Positions 23,863 to 29,763 of a stretch of DNA of 29,763 nt are shown piece after piece. The notes under the pieces were generated by a model that saw only the letters and a program-made list of their open reading frames with translations, had not been told where the DNA came from and did no database searches. The stretch's first letter is position 1. Every line of letters begins with the position of its first letter. Location of the stretch: assembly GCA_002347285.1 (NCBI GenBank), contig DDXW01000016.1, positions 52,878 through 82,640 of the forward strand, written 5' to 3'. Position numbers and translations under genes: made by a program. The stretch comes from Rhodocyclaceae bacterium UBA2250. GTDB lineage: Bacteria > Pseudomonadota > Gammaproteobacteria > Burkholderiales > Rhodocyclaceae.

Positions 23863-24909
23863 ATGGAAAATCTGGAACAACTCGTCAGTCAGGCCACTGC
23901 GGATTTCGCAGCAGCCACCGAGCTTGCCCGCCTCGAGGACGTCAAGGCGGCCTACCTGGGCAAGGAAGGCGCGCTGACCGCGTTGCTCAAGGGCCTCGGC
24001 AAGCTGCCGCCCGAAGAGCGCAAGAGCGCCGGCGCGGCGATCAACGCCGCCAAGGAAAAGGTCGAGTCCGCACTGGCGGCGCAGCGCGAGGCGCTCAAGA
24101 ATGCCCAGCTCGAAGCCCAGCTCGCCGCCGAGGCGCTCGACATCACCCTGCCTGGCCGTGGCCAGGCACGCGGCAGCATCCATCCGGTGATGCGCACGCT
24201 CGAGCGCATCGAGCAGCTGTTCCGCTCCATCGGTTTCGAAGTGGCCGACGGTCCCGAGATCGAGACCGACTGGCACAACTTCACGGCATTGAACACGCCC
24301 GCCAACCATCCGGCGCGCTCGATGCACGACACCTTCTATCTGCTCGACGACGCCGGTAATGTGCGCGAGGACGTGCTGCTGCGCACGCACACCAGCCCGG
24401 TGCAGATCCGCTCGATGCTCGCCCACGTCGACAAGCACAAGCATCTGGCAGTCATGCCTGAACTGCGCGTCATCTGCCCCGGCCGCGTCTATCGGGTTGA
24501 CTCAGATGCGACACACTCGCCGATGTTCCACCAGGTCGAAGGCCTGTGGGTCGGCGAGAAGGTCAGCTTCGCCGACTTGAAGGGCGTGGTCGCCGACTTC
24601 CTGCGCCGCTTCTTCGAGAGCGACGACCTCGACGTGCGCTTCCGCCCGTCGTTCTTCCCGTTCACCGAGCCGTCGGCGGAGATCGACGTCGCCTTCATGT
24701 CCGGCGCATTGAAGGGCCGCTGGCTCGAGATCGCCGGCTGCGGCATGGTGCATCCCAACGTGATGCGCTTCGGCGGCATCGACCCGGAGAAATACACCGG
24801 CTTCGCCTTCGGCATGGGGCCGGACCGCCTCACCATGCTGCGCTACGGCATCAACGACCTGCGCCTGTTCTTCGACGGCGACCTGCGTTTCCTTGCGCAG
24901 TTCCAGTAG
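23863..24909 (+). CDS. pheS: Phenylalanyl-tRNA synthetase alpha subunit
   Basis: Catalytic subunit of the alpha2beta2 enzyme that charges tRNA-Phe. The 348-residue product has the N-terminal coiled coil (MENLEQLVSQATADF, KAAYLGKEGALTALLKGL) and a class II catalytic domain with PGRGQARGSIHPVMRTLERIE, DTFYLLDD, LLRTHTSPVQIRSM, PGRVYRVDSDATHSPMFHQ and GFAFGMGPDRLTMLRYGI. The ATG at 23863 fits family starts; an in-frame GTG at 23839 lies in the terminator stem and is less likely. No Shine-Dalgarno is visible within 14 bases of the ATG. Confidence 0.96.
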   Translation: MENLEQLVSQATADFAAATELARLEDVKAAYLGKEGALTALLKGLGKLPPEERKSAGAAINAAKEKVESALAAQREALKNAQLEAQLAAEALDITLPGRGQARGSIHPVMRTLERIEQLFRSIGFEVADGPEIETDWHNFTALNTPANHPARSMHDTFYLLDDAGNVREDVLLRTHTSPVQIRSMLAHVDKHKHLAVMPELRVICPGRVYRVDSDATHSPMFHQVEGLWVGEKVSFADLKGVVADFLRRFFESDDLDVRFRPSFFPFTEPSAEIDVAFMSGALKGRWLEIAGCGMVHPNVMRFGGIDPEKYTGFAFGMGPDRLTMLRYGINDLRLFFDGDLRFLAQFQ

Positions 24910-24918
24910 GGCAAGATC

Positions 24919-27312
24919 ATGCAATTCCCCGAATCCTGGCTGCGTGCCCTCGTCGATCCGCCGCTGTCGACCGACGAGCTGTGCCATCTGCTCACCATGG
25001 CCGGCCTCGAAGTCGAAGAGCGCCGCCCCGCCAGCGCCGAGTTTTCGAGCGTCGTTGTCGCGCGCATCCTCACGGCCGAAAAGCATCCCGATGCCGACAA
25101 GCTCAAGCTGTGCTCCGTCGATACCGGCGAGCACGGAATTCTCCAAATTGTCTGCGGCGCGCCCAACGCGGCCGCCGGCCTCGTCGTGCCCTGCGCGCTG
25201 GTCGGCGCCAGGCTGCCCGGCATCGAGATCAAGAAGGCCAAGGTGCGCGGCGTCGAGAGCTTCGGCATGCTCTGCTCGGCGCGCGAACTCGGCCTCTCGG
25301 AAGACCACGGCGGTCTGTTGACGCTGCCGGCCGATGCGCCCATCGGCCAGAGCGTGCGCGAGTATCTGAATCTCGACGACACGCTGATCACCCTCAAGCT
25401 GACGCCGAACCGCGCCGACTGCCTGTCGCTCGCCGGCATCGCGCGCGAAGTCGCCGCGCTCACCGGCGCGCCGCTCAATTTGCCCACAGTCGCACCCGTC
25501 GCGCCGGCCATCGACGACACGCGCGGCGTGGTGCTCGACGCACCCGCGGCCTGCCCGCGCTACTGCGGCCGCATCGTGCGCGGCGTGAATGCCCAGGCGC
25601 CGACCCCCGACTGGATGAAGCAGCGCATCGAGCGCTGCGGCGTGCGTTCCATCTCCGCGCTGGTCGATGTCACCAACTACGTGATGCTCGAACTGGGCCA
25701 GCCGCTGCATGCCTTCGACGACGGCGAGCTCGCCGGCGCGATCCACGTGCGTTATCCGAACGCCGGCGAGCGGCTGCTGCTGCTCAACGAACAGACCGTC
25801 ACGCCGACCGCCGAGACCGCGCTGATCGCCGACGAGGCAAAGGCGCTGGCGCTGGCCGGCATCATGGGCGGCGAACACTCCGGCATCAACGATGCGACGA
25901 CCGACCTGTTCCTCGAAAGCGCCTTCTTCGCGCCCGACGCCATCGCCGGCAAGGCGCGCGCGCTGGGCTTCTCGTCCGACGCCTCCTACCGCTATGAGCG
26001 CGGCGTCGATTTCGAACTGCAGCGCCGCGCCATCGAGCGCGCCACGCAACTGATCATCGACATCTGCGGCGGCCCATCCACACGTTGCGGCCCGGTGGTC
26101 GAGGCCGTCGCGCCCGAGCATCTGCCCGCGCGTCCGCCGGTGCGCCTGCGCATGGCGCGCGCCGCCCACGTGCTCGGCATCGACCTCGGCGCCGCGCAGA
26201 TCGAGAAGCTGGTCGCCGGCATGGGCTTCGCCTACGTGCGCGACGGCGAGACGTTGACCGTCACGCCGCCCTCGCATCGCTTCGACATCGAGATCGAAGA
26301 GGATTTGATCGAGGAGATCGCGCGCCTGCACGGCTACGACAACATTCCCGCGCCGCCGCCCACCGCGCGCTGCGAGATGCTGCCGCTGCCCGAGGCGCAG
26401 CGCACGCCGATGCAGGTGCGCCGCCTGCTCGCCGAACGCGGCTACCACGAAGTGGTGAACTACAGCTTCGTCGAAGCCGCCTGGGAAGCCGATTTCAGCG
26501 GAAACAACGCGCCGGTGAAGCTCGCCAACCCGATCGCCAGCCAGATGGGCGTGATGCGCAGCAGCCTGATCGGCGGCCTGGTCGGCACGCTGACCGGCAA
26601 CCTCAAGCGCCAGACCGAACGCGTGCGCGCCTTCGAGCTCGGCCGCTGCTTCCTGCCTTCCGCCGACCGCGCCGCCGGCTTCGGCACCGGCGTCGTCCAG
26701 CCGCTGCGCGTCGCCGCTCTGGCCGCCGGCCCGGCCCTCCCCGAGCAGTGGGGTACGCCGACGCGGCCGACCGACTTCTACGACGTCAAGGGCGATCTCG
26801 AAGCGCTGTTCGCGCCGCGCCGCCTGACCTTCGAGCGCACCGCGCATCCGGCGCTGCATCCGGGCCGCAGCGCCGCCGTGCTGCTCGACGGCAACGCGAT
26901 CGGCGTGGTCGGCGAAATCCATCCGCGCTGGAAGCAGAAATACGAACTTTCCGACGCGGCGGTGCTCTTCGAGATCGACCTCGCGCCGCTGTTGGCCACG
27001 CCGCTGCCGGTCTACAGCGAAGTGTCGCGCTTCCCGGCCGTGGTGCGCGACATCGCGCTGGTCGTGCCGCAGCAGTGCGCCGCGCAGGCGCTGCTCGACG
27101 TCCTGCGCCGTGCGGCGCCCGACTATGTGCGGGAAATACGACTCTTCGACGTCTATCAGGGCAAGGGGGTTGCCGCGGACAGCAAGAGTCTTGCGTTCCG
27201 CGTGGCGATGCAAGATACTCGGAAGACTTTGGCGGATGGCGATGCCGACGCGGCGGTCGCCAGCCTGGTGCAGGCGGCGGCCGACAAGTTCGGCGCCGTC
27301 TTGCGTGCTTGA
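24919..27312 (+). CDS. pheT: Phenylalanyl-tRNA synthetase beta subunit
   Basis: The 797-residue partner of PheS, responsible for tRNA-Phe binding and editing. It contains the N-terminal EMAP-II-like tRNA-binding domain (KHPDADKLKLCSVDTG), the B3/B4 editing domain, the B5 domain (RFDIEIEEDLIEEIARLHGYDNIP) and the C-terminal FDX-ACB anticodon-binding domain (FPAVVRDIALVV through RVAMQDTRKTLADGDAD). The ATG is 9 bases after the pheS stop. At 25021-25042 a copy of the dispersed repeat encodes RRPASAE just before the tRNA-binding core, a loop that is usually variable, so the insertion or drift appears tolerated. Confidence 0.97.
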   Translation: MQFPESWLRALVDPPLSTDELCHLLTMAGLEVEERRPASAEFSSVVVARILTAEKHPDADKLKLCSVDTGEHGILQIVCGAPNAAAGLVVPCALVGARLPGIEIKKAKVRGVESFGMLCSARELGLSEDHGGLLTLPADAPIGQSVREYLNLDDTLITLKLTPNRADCLSLAGIAREVAALTGAPLNLPTVAPVAPAIDDTRGVVLDAPAACPRYCGRIVRGVNAQAPTPDWMKQRIERCGVRSISALVDVTNYVMLELGQPLHAFDDGELAGAIHVRYPNAGERLLLLNEQTVTPTAETALIADEAKALALAGIMGGEHSGINDATTDLFLESAFFAPDAIAGKARALGFSSDASYRYERGVDFELQRRAIERATQLIIDICGGPSTRCGPVVEAVAPEHLPARPPVRLRMARAAHVLGIDLGAAQIEKLVAGMGFAYVRDGETLTVTPPSHRFDIEIEEDLIEEIARLHGYDNIPAPPPTARCEMLPLPEAQRTPMQVRRLLAERGYHEVVNYSFVEAAWEADFSGNNAPVKLANPIASQMGVMRSSLIGGLVGTLTGNLKRQTERVRAFELGRCFLPSADRAAGFGTGVVQPLRVAALAAGPALPEQWGTPTRPTDFYDVKGDLEALFAPRRLTFERTAHPALHPGRSAAVLLDGNAIGVVGEIHPRWKQKYELSDAAVLFEIDLAPLLATPLPVYSEVSRFPAVVRDIALVVPQQCAAQALLDVLRRAAPDYVREIRLFDVYQGKGVAADSKSLAFRVAMQDTRKTLADGDADAAVASLVQAAADKFGAVLRA
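25021..25042 (-). repeat. Dispersed GC-rich repeat, copy 5 (inside pheT)
   Basis: The exact reverse complement of the 22-base repeat found at 3404-3425 and 10636-10657. It lies in the pheT coding region and keeps the frame. Confidence 0.75.
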
Positions 27313-27327
27313 GGGGGGAGAGCAAGA

Positions 27328-27639
27328 GTGACGATGACGAAGGCGGAGCTGGCGGACCTGCTGTTCGAGAAGGTCGGCCTGAACAAGCGCGAGGCCAAGG
27401 ACATGGTCGAAGCCTTTTTCGAGGAGGTGCGCACCGCGCTGGAAACCGGCGACAGCGTCAAGCTGTCCGGCTTCGGCAACTTCCAGCTGCGCGACAAGCC
27501 GCAGCGCCCCGGCCGCAACCCGAAGACCGGCGAGGAGATCCCGATCACCGCGCGCCGCGTCGTCACCTTCCACGCCAGCCACAAACTGAAGTCGACCGTC
27601 GAGGCCGCGGCCAATGGCAGCTACCAGCCCGCAGGATAA
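27328..27639 (+). CDS. ihfA: Integration host factor alpha subunit
   Basis: DNA-bending nucleoid protein that acts as a heterodimer with IHF-beta. The 103-residue protein starts MTMTKAELADLLFEKVGLNKREAKDMVE and carries VKLSGFGNFQLRDK and the DNA-intercalating RPGRNPKTGEEIPITARRVVTF, diagnostic for IHF-alpha. GTG at 27328 is preferred over ATG at 27334 because GGGGGGAG is 7 bases before it and the N-terminus then aligns with MALTKAE of E. coli. The position after pheT is conserved. It overlaps the next gene by 26 bases. Confidence 0.96.
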   Translation: MTMTKAELADLLFEKVGLNKREAKDMVEAFFEEVRTALETGDSVKLSGFGNFQLRDKPQRPGRNPKTGEEIPITARRVVTFHASHKLKSTVEAAANGSYQPAG

Positions 27640-27991
27640 GACCGAGCTGCCGCCGATCCCGGCGAAGCGCTACTTCACCATCGGCGAAGTCAGCGAACTG
27701 TGCGGCGTCAAGCCGCATGTGCTGCGCTACTGGGAGCAGGAATTCACGCAGCTCAAGCCGGTCAAGCGGCGCGGCAACCGCCGCTATTACCAGCACCACG
27801 AAGTGCTGCTGGTGCGGCGCATCCGCCAGCTGCTCTACGAAGAAGGCTTCACCATCAGCGGCGCGCGCAACCGGCTTGACGAGCCCGGCGGCAAGGCCGC
27901 GGCAGCACGCGCCGAAGCCGCGGCACCCGCGACTGCCGGCTTTTCGCTGCGCGCCGAACTGCTCGGCATCATCGAACTGCTGCGCGTCTGA
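27614..27991 (+). CDS. MerR-family transcriptional regulator
   Basis: A 125-residue MerR-type regulator. The winged helix reads YFTIGEVSELCGVKPHVLRYWEQEF, then KRRGNRRYYQHHEVLLVRRIRQLLYEEGFTISGARNRL. A low-complexity Ala-rich linker leads to a short C-terminal helix (LRAELLGIIELLRV), with no cysteine cluster for metal sensing. This gene commonly follows ihfA and precedes tRNA-Pro in betaproteobacteria; its targets are unknown to me. The ATG at 27614 lies within the 3' end of ihfA, so translation is probably coupled. Confidence 0.9.
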   Translation: MAATSPQDKTELPPIPAKRYFTIGEVSELCGVKPHVLRYWEQEFTQLKPVKRRGNRRYYQHHEVLLVRRIRQLLYEEGFTISGARNRLDEPGGKAAAARAEAAAPATAGFSLRAELLGIIELLRV

Positions 27992-28001
27992 CGAACGCTG
28001 C

Positions 28002-28007
28002 TATAAT
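28002..28007 (+). promoter_or_regulatory. -10 element of the tRNA-Pro gene
   Basis: A perfect TATAAT lies 12 bases before the tRNA gene, just after the MerR stop codon. The -35 region overlaps the end of the MerR gene and is poorly matched. Confidence 0.65.
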
Positions 28008-28017
28008 CCGCATTTCG

Positions 28018-28095
<78 letters not shown>

Positions 28096-28104
28096 CGTAA
28101 TACG

Positions 28105-28134
28105 AAGGGCTTCCGGTTTCCGGAAGCCCTTTTT
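28105..28134 (+). terminator. Intrinsic terminator after tRNA-Pro
   Basis: AAGGGCTTCCGG pairs with CCGGAAGCCCTT over a 3-base loop, and the 3' arm ends in a run of five T residues. Confidence 0.92.
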
Positions 28135-28229
28135 CATTGGCTAATCCTTGCTCCATTCGTCGGAGAGGCACATGCGCGTCGCGAGTCGGGGTAGATTGCA
28201 CGCATGGACATGGCACGTCGCTCTCGATT

Positions 28230-28498
28230 GAAAAGCGCCTCGATTGCGCCTCGATCTTCATCGCCTGCGCGGTGCTGTCGGCGTGCTCGGTCAACAACGA
28301 TGCCGAGATGTGGGAGTGCCAGTTGGCAGTGCAAAAGGACAATGCCGGTCGGTCCGCCGAGGCCGCACCGAGGCCGCCGCCGAACGGGCGCGCGATATCT
28401 CCGCGTGCATGGAGAAGCGCGGCTTTCTCCTCGATTACGGCAGACGCGATTGCCAGGAAGGCTCGGTGGATTCGAGCTGTTACCGCAGAATCCGCTAG
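28230..28498 (+). pseudogene. Probable frameshifted small lipoprotein gene
   Basis: Two frames each look coding over part of this stretch. One frame (28230 to about 28370) reads IFIACAVLSACSVNNDAEMWECQLAVQKDNAG, a lipoprotein signal core with lipobox LSAC and a plausible mature start. The other frame (about 28370 to the TAG at 28496-28498) reads EAAAERARDISACMEKRGFLLDYGRRDCQEG and ends VDSSCYRRIR. Joined, they make a sensible small lipoprotein of about 80 residues, so a frameshift near 28365-28385, in GC-rich GCCGAGGCCGC repeats, is likely. No good start codon is seen in the first frame. A sequencing error is the alternative. Apart from the tRNA terminator I see nothing else between 28096 and 28538. 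Confidence 0.5.
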
Positions 28499-28538
28499 GC
28501 CGTCGGCCCTTGCCAGGCTGGGGGCGGCGAAGGCGGGT

Positions 28539-29417
28539 TCAGCCGACGATCTTGTTGATCGGCAGTTCGATGATGCCGCGCGCGCCGGCCTGGTAGAGCT
28601 GCGGAATCAGTTCGCGCACGCGCTTTTCCTCGACGACGATGCCGAGGTCCACCCAGTCCGGGTCGGCCAGCGCGGCGATGGTGGGCGTGGCGGGGGCGGG
28701 CAGGATGGCGGTGACGGCGTCGAGCGCGGCCTTCGGCACGTTCATCGAGAGATAGACGCGCGTGGCGGCGGCGATCGCGCCCTTGAGCAGCATCAGCAGG
28801 CGGTCGATCTTGGCCTGCTTCCAGCCGTCCTTGAGCGAGTCGTGGTTGGCGATGAAGCGCGGCGTGCTTTCGAGCACGACATGCAGCACGCGCAGGTTAT
28901 TGGCGCGCAACGAGGAGCCGGTCTCGGAGACGTCGACGATCGCTTCGGCGAGGATCGGCGGCTTGACCTCCGTCGCGCCCCAGGAGAATTCGACCGCGGC
29001 GCTCACATCGTGCGCGGCGAGGAAGCGCTGCGTCATGCCGACGGCCTCGGTGGCGATGCGCTTGCCCTGCAGGTCCTTGACGTCCTTGAAGGGCGAATCT
29101 TCCTTGACGGCCATCACCCAGCGCACCGTGCCGTAGTTGGGCCAGGGCGCCTTGAGGTCGGCGAGTTCCGCGACGTCGGCGCCGGTTTCCTGGATCCAGT
29201 CGAGGCCGGTGATCGCGCAGTCGAGGATGCCCTGCGCGACGTAGCGCGCCATCTCCTGCGGGCGGATCAGGATGCACTGGATCTCGGGGTCGTCGATGGC
29301 CGGGTAGTAGGAGCGGCCGGAGATGCGCAGGTTGTAGCCGGCGCGCACGAACAGGCTCTGCGTGGTCTCCTGCAGGCTGCCCTTGGGGATGCCGATGCGC
29401 AGGACCCTGTCGTTCAT
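28539..29417 (-). CDS. hisG: ATP phosphoribosyltransferase, long form
   Basis: Catalyses the first step of histidine synthesis, joining ATP and PRPP to give phosphoribosyl-ATP. The 292-residue protein reads LRIGIPKGSLQETTQSLFVRAGY at the N-terminus, then LIRPQEMARYVAQGILDCAITGLDWI, and EAIVDVSETGSSLRANNLRV, the PRPP-binding region. A C-terminal ACT-like regulatory domain follows (KGAIAAATRVYLSMNVPK through GARGIIELPINKIVG). It is thus the HisZ-independent long form. Many betaproteobacteria use the short HisG with HisZ, so this copy may be additional or a replacement. The ATG is 10 bases after the greA stop, whose TAAGGA supplies the Shine-Dalgarno, so the two genes are probably co-transcribed. 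Confidence 0.92.
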   Translation of the reverse strand: MNDRVLRIGIPKGSLQETTQSLFVRAGYNLRISGRSYYPAIDDPEIQCILIRPQEMARYVAQGILDCAITGLDWIQETGADVAELADLKAPWPNYGTVRWVMAVKEDSPFKDVKDLQGKRIATEAVGMTQRFLAAHDVSAAVEFSWGATEVKPPILAEAIVDVSETGSSLRANNLRVLHVVLESTPRFIANHDSLKDGWKQAKIDRLLMLLKGAIAAATRVYLSMNVPKAALDAVTAILPAPATPTIAALADPDWVDLGIVVEEKRVRELIPQLYQAGARGIIELPINKIVG

Positions 29418-29427
29418 GCCGGTGTCC

Positions 29428-29763
29428 TTACTCGTAGCGGACGTCGAGGATCTCGTATTCGCGGCGGCCGCCGGGCGTCTGCACCTCGACGACGTCGCCG
29501 CCGAACTTGCCGATCAGCGCGCGCGCGACCGGCGAGTTGAGCGAGATCTTGTTCTGCCTGATGTCGGCCTCGTCGTCGCCGACGATCTGGTAGGTGACCG
29601 TTTCGCCCTCGTCGGTGTCCTCGAGCTCGACGGTGGCGCCGAACACCACGCGGCCGTCGGCGTCGAGCGCGCGCGGGTCGATGATCTGGGCGTTGCCGAG
29701 CTTGCCCTCGACCTCGGCGATGCGGCCTTCGATGAAGCCCTGGCGCTCCTTGGCGGCGTCGTA
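29428..29763 (-). CDS. greA: Transcription elongation factor GreA (N-terminus beyond window edge)
   Basis: Rescues backtracked RNA polymerase by stimulating transcript cleavage. The 112 visible residues comprise the end of the N-terminal coiled coil (YDAAKERQGFIEGRIAEVEGKL) and the complete C-terminal FKBP-like domain. The latter includes VVFGATVELEDTDEGETVTYQIVG, DEADIRQNKISLNSPVARALIGK, and GGRREYEILDVRYE. About 46 N-terminal residues lie outside the window, judging by the usual length of about 158. hisG follows closely downstream. Confidence 0.95.
   Translation of the reverse strand, partial: YDAAKERQGFIEGRIAEVEGKLGNAQIIDPRALDADGRVVFGATVELEDTDEGETVTYQIVGDDEADIRQNKISLNSPVARALIGKFGGDVVEVQTPGGRREYEILDVRYE

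Noticed and set aside
24502..27582. A 1026-codon open frame on the minus strand.
   Set aside because: It is antisense to pheS, pheT and ihfA and has the composition of a shadow frame.

Overview
The window is about 29.8 kb of GC-rich chromosome from what looks like a denitrifying betaproteobacterium, probably Rhodocyclales-like (Thauera/Azoarcus/Dechloromonas relatives). The basis is the order thrS-infC-rpmI-rplT-pheS-pheT-ihfA-merR-tRNA-Pro, a cytochrome cd1 nitrite reductase locus and a RegB/RegA redox two-component pair. The placement comes from gene content and protein reading only; no database search was possible. I see no phage, insertion sequence, rRNA or CRISPR array.

Layout. 1-1008 (-): 3'-truncated RhlE-type DEAD-box helicase. 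1174-1542 (-): small lipoprotein. 1679-3699 (+): an orphan UgpB-like binding protein translationally coupled to a glycerophosphodiester phosphodiesterase, with no ABC permease or ATPase nearby. 3796-4152: small secreted protein, then a terminator. 4267-6900: alaS. 6926-7408: cysteine-rich secreted protein.

7409-18495 is the denitrification block. It holds nirS; a periplasmic ethylbenzene-dehydrogenase-gamma-like cytochrome; a type 1 copper cupredoxin; a MocR-type (GntR-aminotransferase) regulator; a NirN-like cd1-family protein; a monohaem cytochrome c; then a tightly overlapped nirC-nirF-nirDL-nirG-nirH operon for haem d1 maturation. A convergent dihaem cytochrome c4-like gene ends the block. 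Three FNR/DNR-type boxes (TTGA-N6-TCAA) lie before nirS, the cytochrome gene and nirC. nirJ and nirE are not in the window, so haem d1 synthesis must be completed from elsewhere.

18496-20366: regB-regA, divergent from the c4 gene across a palindrome resembling a RegA/PrrA site. A similar palindrome with a wider spacer lies upstream of nirS. This suggests joint FNR-type (oxygen or nitrogen oxides) and RegBA (quinone/thiol redox) control. 20475-28095 is the translation block: tRNA-Asp, thrS, infC (apparent AUA start), rpmI, rplT, pheS, pheT, ihfA, a MerR regulator and tRNA-Pro, with two terminator hairpins placed so that they may act as attenuators. 28096-28538 contains an apparently frameshifted lipoprotein relic. 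28539-29763 (-): a long-form hisG following greA, which is cut by the window edge.

A GC-rich dispersed repeat (core CTCGGCGCTGGCGGGGCGGC) occurs five times in both orientations. Two copies lie inside the conserved genes ugpQ and pheT and keep their reading frames. This and the MocR-containing nir arrangement are the least explained parts of the window.
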